A stretch of DNA of 64,000 nucleotides from Saussurea involucrata (Eukaryota; Streptophyta; Magnoliopsida; Asterales; Asteraceae): positions 9,366,501 through 9,430,500 of the forward strand of contig CM066315.1 of assembly GCA_033807775.1 (NCBI GenBank), written 5' to 3'. Shown in pieces: positions 1 through 11,009 of this stretch (the first letter of the stretch is position 1; each line of letters opens with the position of its first letter). Under the pieces are notes generated by a model. It had not been told where the DNA came from and made no database searches. It worked only from the letters and a program-made list of their open reading frames with translations. Both the position numbers and the translations under genes were made by a program.

Positions 1-739
1 TTGTCCTTTTGGGTAAAAGGTACTTGAACCTTTGCAAGGCAACCCCACACTTTCTTCCTTTTGTAGGAAGGAAGTTTTCCTTTCCAAGTTCATAAGGAGA
101 TTTATCTCTCTTTCTATGAGGAATTCTATTAAGTATCATATTTGCAGTTAAGCATGCTTCACCCCACAAACTATGTGGTGCTCCCGAAGTAATCAACATT
201 GAATTAATCATGTTCTTCAATGTTCTGTTTTTCCTTTCGGCTACTCCATTTTGTTGTGGAGTATAGGGAGCTGTTGTTTGGTGAACTATGCCATGATGAG
301 AACAAAATTCTGCAAAGTCCTTAGACTCGTATTCTCCTCCTCTATCGGATCTCAGAATTTTTATTCTTTTGTCAAGTTGGTTTTCAAGTTCAGCCTTGTA
401 TGTCTTAAACATATTCAAAGCTTCATCTTTGGTATGTATTAGGTATACATAACAATATTTACTGCAATCGTCAATAAATGATACATAATAGTTCTTTCCT
501 CCACGTGTGGGTGTGGCTTTGTAATCACATAAATCGCTGTGGATTAGTCCAAGTACTTGGTTAGACTTTTCAACAGATTTGTGTGGATGGCTTGAATATT
601 TGGATTCAACACATACCTCACATTTTGTCTTGTTATCCATGGAACACTTGGCTAATAAACCAAGTTTTGTCATCCTTTGTAAGGATCGGAAGTTAACATG
701 TCCTAGACGGGAATGCCATAGGGAAGAAGAGTTTTCCAT
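1..739 (-). pseudogene. Copia polyprotein fragment: GAG-pre-integrase plus integrase, cut by the window edge
   Basis: Read on the minus strand, this encodes the zinc-binding GAG-pre-integrase part (HSRLGH, then CEVC) followed by the Copia integrase core. The three acidic catalytic positions are visible in HSDLCD, SDRGGEY and NGVAERKN, so this is the enzyme part that would insert Ty1/Copia cDNA. The reading frame opens at about 739; an in-frame stop lies about 20 bases upstream and the normal gag and protease part is absent. A one-base loss near position 86 (in the E-L-W-K-G stretch) shifts the frame; beyond it the VWGCLA motif continues in another frame to the window edge. It is therefore an old, broken copy. 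The rest of the element lies to the left, outside the window. Confidence 0.9.
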
Positions 740-744
740 TGTCA

Positions 745-1148
745 ACGTAATTTCTGTCTAAGATTGTTAGACCTTAGATACACGAATTGAAATTCGTAAC
801 ACACAATATTGAATCAAATGGAAATACTGAATTATTTATATGTATATATATATATCCGAAATTTACATATCAATGAAAATACATAATCAAAAGTTCAAGA
901 TAAAATACTAACTCGACTTTCTTGATCACGAAGTTGAAGAAGATCGTTATTTGGATTGAGGTCTGCCAAGCAGTGTCCTTAGACAGAAATTCGTCCCACG
1001 TACCGTATCGATTGGACGTCTATCTAGAGGATACAACAACCCGTTCAAGAATCGAACTCTCGAACCCGACGAATCAAACTATGCTTCCATGATGAAGAAC
1101 AATGAAGAACTTTGAGAGAATTTAAGGGAATATGTGTTTTTGTATATT
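745..1148 (-). repeat. Left part of an older LTR-like block, downstream of its TATA box
   Basis: This non-coding block continues, across the nested Copia insertion, the sequence at 5778-6043. Read on the minus strand the joined piece has 22-bp upstream repeats, a TATA box and then this leader-like stretch. That order resembles U3-R-U5 of an LTR pointing towards the integrase fragment at 1-739. A 13-base sequence (AATTTCTGTCTAA near 750) recurs inverted near 979. Exact LTR ends were not found and no primer binding site follows it, so LTR identity is an inference. Confidence 0.5.
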
Positions 1149-1153
1149 ATAAT

Positions 1154-1339
1154 TATAAAGAATGATATCACTGTAGAGTATTTTTATTAATTGTAATTAT
1201 CATGTACAGAGGATGGCATGTATATATATAGCCAATAACAACAGCTAACAATGGAAAAGATATGAGTTAAAATAGGAAAATGTACAACAGTAAATGGCTA
1301 ATTGATATAAGAATATATGCAGAATATTATCTCTTAATA
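1154..1339 (-). repeat. 3' LTR of the nested Copia element
   Basis: This 186-bp direct repeat matches 5587-5772 except for two substitutions seen by eye. The pol stop codon at 1327-1329 lies inside it, so the end of the coding region overlaps the LTR by about 13 bases. The preceding purine tract (minus-strand TTGCGGGGGCG at 1340-1350) fits a polypurine tract. Confidence 0.95.
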
Positions 1340-4300
1340 CGCCCCCGCAAGATGGAGGATCCATCGGAAACTCCAATCTTGGATTTTAGACAAAGAAATG
1401 GAGCACGACTAAGTGGTTTTGTAAGTGCATCGGCCAACTGATCAAATGAGTTGATATGACAAACTCGTAGAGAACCATCAGTGACTTTCTCACGAACAAA
1501 GTGGTAATCCAAGGCAACATGCTTCATACGCGAGTGATATACCGGGTTGGCACAGAGATAAGTAGCGCCAATATTGTCACAATATAAGGTTGGTGGTGAC
1601 TTTGTAGTAATGCCCAAATCAAATAACAGATGTTGAACCCAAGATACCTCAGATGCAGCATTAGCTAAAGCCTTATATTCTGCTCCAGTGGATGATCTGG
1701 AAACAGATTTTTGACGAGTAGATCTCCAAGAGATAATATTAGAACCAAGATATAATAAATATGCAGTAGTAGAGCGACCACCATACTCAATGCCTCCCCA
1801 ATCTAAATCAGAAAATGCTTTGATATCCATAGAGGAACCCCGACGTAGAAACAAGCCATGATGAATAGTGCCCTTCAAGTACCGTAGGACCCTTTTTAAT
1901 GCTTGCCAATGAGTCTCAGTGGGAGAGTGCATGAACTGTGAGAGTTTATTCACAGCAAAGGAAACATCTGGTCTCGTAAACGCCAAATATTGCAGGCCTC
2001 CCACCAGTTTACGATAAGGTGTTGGATCAACGCTTGCAGACCCGTCCGAGGAGGTGAGAACCACCGAGGAGTTTAGCGGAGTAGCCACCTCCTTTGCTCC
2101 ATCCATGTGAAAATGCATCAGGAGATCTTGAATGTGGTGATGTTGTGAAAGAAAGAGACTAGTAGGCGTAGAGATAACCTCAATGCCAAGGAAATGATGA
2201 AGGGGACCTAAGTCTTTTATGGAGAATCGTTTTGCTAAGGTCAGAACAAAATGATCAAGGAATGAAGTGTTGTTGCCGGTAAGAACCAGGTCATCAACAT
2301 AGACCATAAGGTAGGCAAGGAGACCATGTTGGTTGTAAATGAAAAGTGAAGGGTCAGCTCTCGATTTGCGAAAGCCGAAAGAGATGAGAAAATTGGTAAG
2401 TTCCATGTACCACACCCGAGGAGCCTGTTTCAGGCCATAGAGAGATTTTTTGAGCTTGCAAATGTGAGAGGGAAACTGGGGGTGAACAAAGCCTGGTGGT
2501 TGGGTCATGAAGACCTCTTCATGGAGAGTGCCGTGAAGGAAGGCATTGTTAACATCTAGTTGTCGGAGAGGCCAATGATTAGATAGAGCGATGGAGAGGA
2601 CAGTACGGATTGTAGCAGGTTTGGCCACAGGACTAAAGGTATCGAAGTAATCTTTGCCATATTGTTGAAGGAAGCCTTTAGCCACCAAACGGGCTTTGTA
2701 TTTTGAAATGGTACCGTCCGGGTGACGTTTGATTCGAAACACCCATTTGCAACCAATGGGTGAATGAGAGGAAGGAGGAACAAGTTCCCAAGTGCCATTG
2801 TGCATTAATGCATTGAATTCTTGATCCATGGCTTGACGCCAATGTGGGTCCTTAAGAGCTTGGGTGTGGGATGTAGTGTGGAGGAGTTGACAAAGGAGGG
2901 GTTGTAGTACTTGGGATTGGGTTTACGGTTACGTGGAGGAGGGTGCGATGGTGAAGAATGGTCGGGGTGAGCTTGAGTGGTGGAGGGACTGGAAACAGGG
3001 GATGGAGAGGGAGGAGACGATGGAGTAGACGGAGACGATGGTGATGGGGAAGAAGTCATGACGGATGGTGGAGATGTGGTAGGTGAAGCGGGAGTGATAG
3101 GAGGGGATGGAGACGAGGAGTTCTCATAAGTGGAAGGAATGTTAGAGGGTTCAGGAGGGGTGGTGAGTTGAGAGTTTGAGGGTGAGGGGGAGGAGGAGGT
3201 AGGCATGGTAGTGGTAGCTGCAGAGTTTGGACTGAGAATAGGTGTAGGAGTTGTTTGTAAGAAATCATCGGGGGAGGGAAGGTGTGAGTTTATTGAGAGA
3301 CGATGAGAGGGAAATTAGGTAGCAATGAACTCAACATGACGGGAGTGGTATAAGCGACGAGTGGTTAGGTCATAACACTTATAGGCAGACTTGGACGATG
3401 AGTATCCAAGGAATAAGCAGGGGCTTGACCGAGGTTGTAGTTTCGATGTTGCGTAGGGGAGAAGCCATGGATAACACAGACATCCAAAAGGTTTGAGTTT
3501 AGAGTAATTGGGTTGTTGACCAAAGAGACACTCAAAGGGACTTTTATTAGACAAAATGGAGGTGGGAAGCCGATTGATGAGGTACACGGCTGTCTGGAAT
3601 GCATGCGTCCAGAAGGTAAGAGGAAGTTTGGCATAATGGAGTAATGCAAGTCCAGTTTCAACAATATGTCTGTGTCGTCTTTCGGCGATGCCATTTTGTT
3701 CAGGAGTATGTGGTGGGGTGGTATAATGAGAAATGCCATGAGATTGCAGAAATGGTAAAAGACCTTGATATTCCCCCCCCCCCCCCCCCCCCCCACCATT
3801 ATCACTAAAGAGAGAGACAATTGGTAGGTTAAAGATTTTTTCAACAAGTAACTTGAACTGAGGAAATAATTTGGCAACATCACTTTTGTATTTCATGGGA
3901 TAAAGCCAAGTATACTTGGAAAAATAATCAACAAAGATGACGTAGTATGTGAAATTATCCACTGATTTTTGAATCGGACCCCATACATCAGAATATATAA
4001 GTTGAAGTGGTTTGGTGGCGACAAATGAGTTTCGACCAAATGGTAATTTGTGACTTTTATTAATGGAACAAGAAGAGCAATGAACATTAGACAAAATGTT
4101 TGAATTAAAACCCAACATGGAACCAATAGATTTAAACACTTTAATAGAAGATGGCCAAGTTTATGATGCAGATCAAGTGGTGAGTGCTGGAGAGTGAGAT
4201 TGAGTTGGAGCATAGAAGGTAGGCTTGCATGATAAACATCCTCAGTGTTCTCTCCTCGCATTAGACGTGCCCCCGTGCGAAGATCCTTCACAAAAAAATG

Positions 4301-5528
4301 AGATGGAAAAAATTCCACCGAAACACGGTTAGTTTTACACAATTTAGCAACAGAAATCAGGTTCTCGTAATTGTGGAACATATAAAACATTTGGTAACAG
4401 AAGTTGCTTGTGAGGTGTTTTTAAGTGTGTGTTACCAACGTGAGAAATAGGTAAACATGTACCGTCACCAAGAACAATTTCATCCGGGCCTCCGTATTCA
4501 GAAACACTATGAAGAGTATTCCGATCAGAGGTGACGTGATTCGATGCACCACTATCAAAGAGCCATGTTGGAGAGACAGGCCCTGAGGTTGTCACATTTG
4601 CAACAGGAGCAGTAGTATTCGAGGAGTCAATTGTGACATTATTTTCTCGCAGAAACCGGTCAAGCTTTCGACAGTCCCGTGTGAGATGACCCGGGATGTT
4701 ACAGTATTGGCAAAAGGAATTGTTTCTGTTTTTGCGGCTGCCAGAGGGTGGTTGCGACTGCCATTGAGATCTATTGTTGGTGCCAGACCATTGAGATCGA
4801 TTGTTGCGATGTCCAGAAGAGAACCGTGATGAGCCAGTGGAGCGATTAGTAGGGTTTTGTTGGCAAGAGGTATAGTTGACGATGGTAATAGGAGAGTCCA
4901 CGTTGGAAGAGTGTTCTTTGAGGGCTCGTTCATAATCCTGTAGCTTGTCAAATAGTTCAGAAAATGAGAGTGGGTTATCACGAACCTTGATTGCGGCTGC
5001 TATAGTGTTGTATTCGTCACCAAGTTGAGAAAGAATATGGACCATGAGGTCTTCTTCAGAAACCGGACTTTGAGCCAGAGCGAGATCGTCAGCAATCGAT
5101 CTCATATCTTGAAGGAACTCGGCTACAGAGCGGCTCCCTTTAGGATTTTTGACGAGTTTGGATTTGAGAGATATGATACGCGATCGAGAGGAAGAGGCAA
5201 AGCTGGTAGTCAGTCGCTCCCATGCCTCTAGAGCAGTGGTAGCGGAGGAGATAAGAGGTTCGATCGGATCTGAACAACTCCCAAGAATTGCTGAAAGAAC
5301 CATTTGATCTTTGCGATACCATGGAAGATACTCAGGATTCGGTACCTTGCCGTCCTTGCCATCGATTAGTTGAGCAGGTTGTTTTGAAGGTCCGATGATG
5401 AAGTCTTCAAGTTCAAGTCCGATGAGGGTGGACTCAACCTGTTTCCTCCATACCGGAAAATTGTTGGCGGTGAGTTTGGTTGTTAGATGGGTGGCGGTTG
5501 TGATTTGAGTGGTGTTTTTGGAGGCCAT
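1327..5528 (-). pseudogene. Copia gag-pol polyprotein, disrupted
   Basis: Minus-strand gag starts at the ATG at 5526-5528 (MASKNTTQ). In order it shows a Copia gag domain, a CX2CX4HX4C zinc knuckle (CQYCNIPGHLTRDC), the protease motif DSGASNH, a GAG-pre-integrase HHKLGH, an integrase core with NGIAERRHRH, a Ser/Pro-rich linker, reverse transcriptase with YVDD, and RNase H (TGAEYKAL). Against the family plan I see four lesions: a 2-base loss near 4370; a 1-base loss near 4150 that restores the frame; an in-frame TAA at 3315-3317; and a 1-base loss near 2880. In the integrase the second catalytic motif is stretched by a C22 run at 3773-3794, read as seven extra glycine-rich residues. The product cannot be made as one chain. 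The gag style suggests the Ale/Retrofit branch, with low confidence. Confidence 0.92.
3773..3794. repeat. C22 homopolymer inside the Copia integrase
   Basis: Twenty-two consecutive C on the plus strand replace the usual short GG codons between the SDN and EYQ residues of the integrase catalytic motif. The run happens to keep frame. Assembly or slippage error is possible because long homopolymers are hard to sequence. Confidence 0.9.
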
Positions 5529-5574
5529 GGCGGAAGGTAGGGTTTGAGGATCAAGACTCGTATGAGCAATCACT

Positions 5575-5586
5575 GCTCTGATACCA
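5575..5586 (-). other. Primer binding site, initiator-Met tRNA type
   Basis: The minus-strand sequence TGGTATCAGAGC directly follows the 5' LTR. It is the usual plant Copia/Gypsy primer site complementary to the 3' end of tRNA-iMet, used to start minus-strand DNA synthesis. Confidence 0.93.
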
Positions 5587-5772
5587 TATAAAGAATGATA
5601 TCACTGTAGAGTATTTTTATTAATTGTAATTATCATGTACAGAGGATGGCATGTATATATATAGCCAATAACAACAGCTAACAATGAAAAAGATATGAGT
5701 TAAAATAGGAAAAGGTACAACAGTAAATGGCTAATTGATATAAGAATATATGCAGAATATTATCTCTTAATA
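5587..5772 (-). repeat. 5' LTR of the nested Copia element
   Basis: This is the direct repeat partner of 1154-1339. On the minus strand it begins TATTAAGAG and ends CTTTATA, just before the primer binding site. It is flanked on its outer side by the target duplication ATAAT. Confidence 0.95.
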
Positions 5773-5794
5773 ATAATCTGTTACATATGCTTCC

Positions 5795-5802
5795 TATTTA
5801 TA
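5795..5802 (-). promoter_or_regulatory. TATA box of the older LTR-like block
   Basis: The minus-strand TATAAATA is followed by AGGAAGCATATG. A start site would be expected about 30 bases downstream, near 5770, which is where the young Copia element inserted. Confidence 0.55.
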
Positions 5803-5859
5803 CTAGTTCAACCGGTGCCAATGAACCATTGTAACTGTTCGGTTATGGCGGTTGGAGAA

Positions 5860-5991
5860 TGAAAAGTCACACATTTTCATATGAAAAGTCACACATTTTC
5901 ATATGAAAAGTCACACATTTTCATATGAAAAGTCACACATTTTCATATGAAAAGTCACACCTTTTCATATGAAAAGTCACACATCTTCATC
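5860..5991. repeat. Six tandem 22-bp palindromic repeats
   Basis: Six units begin at 5860, 5882, 5904, 5926, 5948 and 5970. Each unit is an imperfect palindrome: ATGAAAA, core GTCACACA, TTTTCAT. Units five and six carry single changes. The array lies 58 bases upstream of the minus-strand TATA box, the place of enhancer repeats in the U3 of other plant Copia elements such as Tnt1 and Tto1. Confidence 0.9.
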
Positions 5992-6043
5992 TTTGCCCTA
6001 TTTACATATCTAGTACTTGAGGTATGATTGAGATTATCGCAAC

Positions 6044-6760
6044 ATATATTTCATTATGTATTTTCAATATTTAATTATATATCAAATTCTTATTACTAAT
6101 AAACAAAAAATTACATCACCAAGAACCAAAGAACATCCATTGTTTTATATTTATTAAAAAATACGATAAATCAAGCAAGAACTCTATGATACAAAATGGA
6201 AGGTGGTTGGTTCAATCATTTGAATTTACCATTATTACTATTATTATTATTATTGTCATACATATATAAAGAAAAGAAAAGAAAATCTATTACATACTTG
6301 AGTAGAGTAATTAATTAATTAACTCCATCATTTTTCATGTATATTATTTATTGCTCATTTCAATGGATGATGGTGGGTTGGGTGTGGATGCATCGGTGGG
6401 GTTGGTGACTTTTAGTTTCATCTCAATCACAACATGAGTTTTAATTTATTGTTTTCATTTAACTAATTAAACTTATATCCTTATAGATTTATCAACAGAA
6501 ATTAACTGATAGACTAACTATTGGTTGATAAATTAATAAGTTATTAGCCTAAAAGCTAATCGTTAATATATTTGGTGACATATTGAAAAATTATTCAATT
6601 ATAATGGATAAGAGACAAAAGAAGTGACCGAAAAAGCTTCACAACTTATTGAAAAACTATTTGAAGAGACTTATAAAAAAACTAGCTATTGACTTATCTG
6701 TTCAACATAGTTTTTTCAATAAACTCAGACAACAAACTAGCTTACAGTTGTCATAATGTT
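6044..6760. other. AT-rich intergenic stretch, no gene seen
   Basis: No convincing reading frame or RNA gene. It contains an (ATT)n microsatellite near 6230-6255 and AT-rich single-copy-looking sequence. Confidence 0.6.
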
Positions 6761-9100
6761 AACGTATTTTTTTAACGTGTTTTAGTTAATAAACGAGTAT
6801 ATGTGTTAAATGTAAAATTAAAATAATGAAAGTAAAAGGTATAAAGTAAAGTAAGTAAATAAGTATAAGGGGTGAAAGTGTAAATATCAAATCAAAATCA
6901 TAATTTTGTCGAAAAATTAAAATGTTACACTTTCAACCCCTATACTTATTACTTACTTTATTTATACCTTTTACTTTCATTATTTTAATTTTACATTTAA
7001 CACAAATAATCGTTTATTAACTAAAACACGTTAAAAAATACGTTTTAATTTTAACAAGTTACACCATTATAATCGTCTCTTCGATACGTTCGAAATGAGC
7101 CCAATCTTGAATTTTTTTGATTTATATATTTTAATATATATCATATATATACTACCTAAAAAATATTTTTTATCTGCGGAAATTCATTTTTTTAATGTAT
7201 TCTCAATTTTGTTTTACACTTCTATCGCATTAACTATAAGAGTATCATAAATTAAATAATTAACTATAAAGGTATGAATTGTAAATATTAAAAATATTTT
7301 TATGTAGTATATATGATATATATTAAAATATATAAATCAAAAAAAATTCAAGATTGAACTTATTTCGAACGTATCGAAGAGACGATTATAATGGTGTAAC
7401 TTGTTAAAATTAAAACGTATTTTTTAACGTGTTTTAGTTAATAAACGATTATATGTGTTAAATGTAAAATTAAAATAATGAAAGTAAAAGGTATAAAGTA
7501 AAGTAAGTAAATAAGTATAAGGGGTGAAAGTATAAATATCAAATCAAAATCATAATTTTGTCGAAAAATTGAAATATTATACTTTCAACCCCTATACTTA
7601 TTTACTTACTTTACTTTATATCTTTTACTTTCATTATTTTAATTTTACATTTAACACATATAATCGTTTATTAAATAAAACACGTTAAAAAATACGTTTT
7701 AATTTTAACAAGTTACACCATTATAATCGTCTCTTCGATACGTTCGAAATAAGCCCAATCTTGAATTTTTTTTATTTATATATTTTAATATATATCATAT
7801 ATACTACCTAAAAAATATTTTTTATCTGCGGAAATTCATTTTTTTAATGTATTCTCAATTTTGTTTTACACTTCTATCGCATTAACTATAAGAGTACCAT
7901 AAATTAAATAATTAACTATAAATGTATGAATTGTAAATATTAAAAATATTTTTATGTAGTATATATGATATATATTAAAATATATAAATAAAAAATTTCA
8001 AGATTGAGCTCATTTCGAACGTATCGAAGAGACGATTATAATGGTGTAACTTGTTAAAATTAAAATGTATTTTTTAACGTGTTTTAGTTAATAAACGATT
8101 ATATGTGTTAAATGTAAAATTAAAATAATGAAAGTAAAAGGTTTATAAGTAAATTTTATAAATAAGTATAGAGGTGAAAGTGTAAAATTTCATTTAAAAA
8201 TCATGAAATACAAACAAAAGTGTCGATCGCGGGGTAATAATATTACGAAATTGCCACTGGCCGCGATCGCGGGCTCCTATCGCGGGTATTTGTGGTATTT
8301 TTGCAAACTGGGAGAGATTTGTGGCATTTTGGTAAGTTTGACTTTGACTTATGGCATTTTAATTAATTTCCCAAAATAAAATATATTTGATAATCCTAGT
8401 CCACTATATATTTATAGGGAAATTAATTAAAAGAGAAATTAATTAAAATACCCTAAGTCAAACCATCTTTTACTGAAATACCCAAAATCTCTCCCACCTT
8501 GCAAAAATACCCAAAAAATCCGCGATGGGAGCCCGCGATCGCGGGCCAGGGACCTTTTCTGACACTTTTTTAAACTTGCAGGGACCATTTTTGAAAAATG
8601 GAATCCCGCGATCGCGGGCTCATCCCGCGATGGGGTTATTTTTGTGACTTTTCAATTGCAAGGGACCATTTTTGAAAAATTCCAGGGACCATTTATGAAA
8701 ATTTTGATATTTTGGCACTGTTCACCCCATTTCGTCCATTTTTACGAATTTAAAATGAAATGTTACACTTTAAACCCCTATACTTATTTACTAAATTTAC
8801 TTTATACCTTTTACTTTCATTATTTTAATTTTACATTTAACACATATAATCTTTTATTAACTAAAATACGTTAAAAAATACGTTTTAATTTTAACAAATT
8901 ACACCATTATAATCGTCTCTTCGATATGTTCGAAATGAGCCCAATCTTGAATTTTTTTGGATTTATATATTTTAATATATATCATATACAGTTATACACT
9001 ACATAAAAAAATATTTTTTATATTTAAAATTCATACTCTTATAGTTAATTATTTAATTTATGGTACATCTCTTATTTTTTTTCAATTTTGTTTTACACTC
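6761..9100. repeat. Array of alternating palindromes, about 655-bp period
   Basis: Two arms, A (with GTGTTAAATGTAAAATTAAA) and B (with CGATACGTTCGAAATGAGCC), occur in the order A, A-inverse, B, B-inverse, repeated nearly three times. A arms start near 6761, 7418 and 8075; inverse A arms near 6924, 7577 and 8765. Each neighbouring pair can fold as a hairpin with arms of roughly 100-150 bp. The third A/A-inverse pair is spread apart by a CpG-rich block at 8205-8735. No protein is encoded. It looks like a foldback element amplified in tandem. Confidence 0.8.
8205..8735. repeat. CpG-rich GCGATCGC repeat block
   Basis: The block contains several copies of the palindrome CCCGCGATCGCGGG, complete or partial (near 8226, 8263, 8532 and 8606). 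It also has GGGAAATTAATTAAAA and its inverse, and recurring phrases such as AGGGACCATTTTTGAAAA. The same motifs reappear at 15900-16740 and 17340-17580. It sits in the spacer of a palindrome. No gene is seen. Confidence 0.75.
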
Positions 9101-9803
9101 CTATCGCATTAACATAATAATCATATATTAACTAATTCATTAAATCGTTTTAAATTATTATTATTTGAATGTGTTTATAGATTTCGTCTGAAAAAGTTGC
9201 CTGCATGATTCCACTGAAAAAGTAACTGCAATATTCGTCTGCTCTTGAATAAAGGTCTTTCATTAGGCAGAAAATTAGTCTTTAAGTAGTCAAACATAGC
9301 TAATTAATGAGAATTTAGATCAGATTTATATGGTACTATCAAATGCAAGTTTCTATAATATAGATATTGTTCTACATTACATGATACCAATTTTTGCATC
9401 ATATGAATCACTTCCAGACAACAAGAACCAATACCCCAATAATCAAGAAATAAATGCTTGTTCATCCAATAATCTCTGTATTAGGATTATCGCAAGTTTC
9501 ATAAACCTACTTACTAGGTGTTGGAAATATGAGTTTTACTAAACTTTGGACGCATTTAAATTTATATATATGTGTTATATATAACTAACTTTTAGTAGGT
9601 TTATGTTCTTCTATATGAGATCTTCGAAATGATATATAATGCGTCCAAAATAGAGTATGTGTGAAAGAGATATCGATACTCAAAGTTGAGTAAATGGATG
9701 AAATTAGCAAAAACCAAATGAAGTAAACAGTAAGTCAATCACAATACTTTAACAAAATAAGTTAATACTAAAAATAACAATTATTTAATGTTACATAAAC
9801 AAC
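9101..9803. other. Intergenic; holds a diverged copy of a dispersed repeat
   Basis: No gene seen. About 9575-9720 resembles 16985-17100 in the same orientation (shared ATATATAATGCGTC, GAGATATCGAT, CTCAAAGTTGAGTAAA). The copy here has lost the inverted arm present at 16769-16905. Confidence 0.6.
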
Positions 9804-10211
9804 CTAACGTGGCCCTATTTGACAATGTTCATAAATGGACTCCGCCATATGTATGCGTAAATCTTTGGCAACAACCTCGGCCTCGTCAGGGTGTACGCAT
9901 ACCTCATTTTTATTTATCAACATTTGGACATTACGGCATACCCAGACACCGCAATCTGCAGTTATCCCGGCCTGCTGGGGTGCATTCTTGGCGAACTTAT
10001 AGCGAAAGGCACCTGTCATTTCGCGACGTCTAACATCCTTGACCCGACAAAAGAAGTCATTCAGCACAGCTTTAAACTTTGTCATTTGCTCTTCCAATTG
10101 CTGTCTGAAAAGACTGGCACTGTCGCTATCATATATGGTCATGGTCATAGCGTCAAGTTCAAACACTCCAAGCAGCCAATGTTGGGGATTAAGGCATATA
10201 GGGATGTACAC
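9804..10211 (-). CDS. Ulp1 (C48) catalytic exon
   Basis: This last exon begins after the acceptor ATATTTCAG and encodes 135 residues. It shows the catalytic His in QHWLLGV, Asp in IYDSDS, the oxyanion Gln in PQQAG and the Cys in ADCGVWVC, so the triad of a SUMO/ubiquitin-like protease is complete. In active enzymes this domain cleaves SUMO from precursors and conjugates. It stays in frame with exons 5-10; only the upstream frameshift in exon 4 separates it from DUF1985. Confidence 0.88.
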   Translation of the reverse strand: MYIPICLNPQHWLLGVFELDAMTMTIYDSDSASLFRQQLEEQMTKFKAVLNDFFCRVKDVRRREMTGAFRYKFAKNAPQQAGITADCGVWVCRNVQMLINKNEVCVHPDEAEVVAKDLRIHMAESIYEHCQIGPR

Positions 10212-10289
10212 CTGAAATATTACAATATTAGACAACTTAGTTAGCAACAAAACAAGTTAAATAAAATCAGAGTAAAACGATTTACATAC

Positions 10290-10929
10290 CACATCGAGGA
10301 GAGCCCAAGAGGTCCCTTCCACGCCATTGCATGAATTAACCATGGAGGTGGGACCTAGATGCTCAATCAACAAGTAATGAAAGAACATACTGAACATCAT
10401 GGTCCACCTCGTGTCTGTTCCACGATGTCTTTGCAACAACGAGACCCAACAATCGATGTGCTATACATAAAAAATAGATGGTTAGACATGTAAAATAAAT
10501 ATATTTGATTATATGACTATAATTAAACTTCATACTAACCACATCCAGTAAGTCAGACTCCAAAGGGTCAACGGCCAGCAATACATTGAAAAACGAGGGG
10601 GTGATTTCCAAGTTCAAGTGAGGGATGAAGATCAAGGGGGGGAGGCGACCAGTCCGGCACATCCTCAATATTTCCGATGCCGGTTGAGGCTCCGGTGAAG
10701 GCACCTTTCCCTTTTTCTTTCCTCCCTTCTTTCCCCCCGCTTTCTTTGCTTGTTTTTTAGCGGCCGGTGGTGTCGTAGATCCTTGTTGGCCAAACGGGTG
10801 ACGAAACCATTGTGAAATTGATCGCGGCCGCTTTTGAGGGAGCGGGGTCACCTGTGGTGGTGGATCTACAACATCCATCGATTCATCGTCAGGCTCCGAG
10901 AAGTGATCCTGGATAATAGGAGACCCCGT
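10290..10929 (-). CDS. Exons 9-10 of the Ulp1-like gene (lysine-rich linker and N-terminal protease part)
   Basis: Exon 9 (10540-10929) starts after TTTTCAG, is rich in Lys/Gly near its middle (KKQAKKAGGKKGG) and runs into a hydrophobic segment typical of the region before Ulp1 domains. Exon 10 (10290-10460) begins HIDCWVSLL and ends LLDV at a GTATGT donor. The 79-nt intron between them has consensus ends. The Lys-rich run could act in nuclear import; this is inference. Confidence 0.75.
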
Positions 10930-11009
10930 CTGAAAATTACGTTACTCAATGTTTTAAGTACAATTTAGGAAATGTTCACAATTAAACCAAAACTACCAAA
11001 ATAACTTAC

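Larger units (their letters stand above)
1149..5777 (-). mobile_element. Nested Ty1/Copia retrotransposon with both LTRs and 5-bp target duplication
   Basis: This is a complete insertion on the minus strand. Two 186-bp LTRs (1154-1339 and 5587-5772) enclose a gag-pol region. The target duplication ATAAT is at 1149-1153 and 5773-5777. The LTR ends are TA...TA instead of TG...CA; TATA-type ends are a known non-canonical class found mainly in Copia elements. A primer binding site matching initiator-Met tRNA and a G-rich polypurine tract sit at the expected places. I count two differences between the LTRs, so the insertion is young, yet its coding region carries several lesions. It splits an older LTR-like block. 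Confidence 0.95.
5778..6043 (-). repeat. Right part of the older LTR-like block (U3 with tandem repeats)
   Basis: This is the minus-strand upstream part of the block interrupted by the young Copia. It holds six 22-bp repeats (5860-5991) and a TATA box (5795-5802). A possible LTR start TGTTGCG on the minus strand lies near 6043, but no second LTR or target duplication is in view. Confidence 0.5.
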
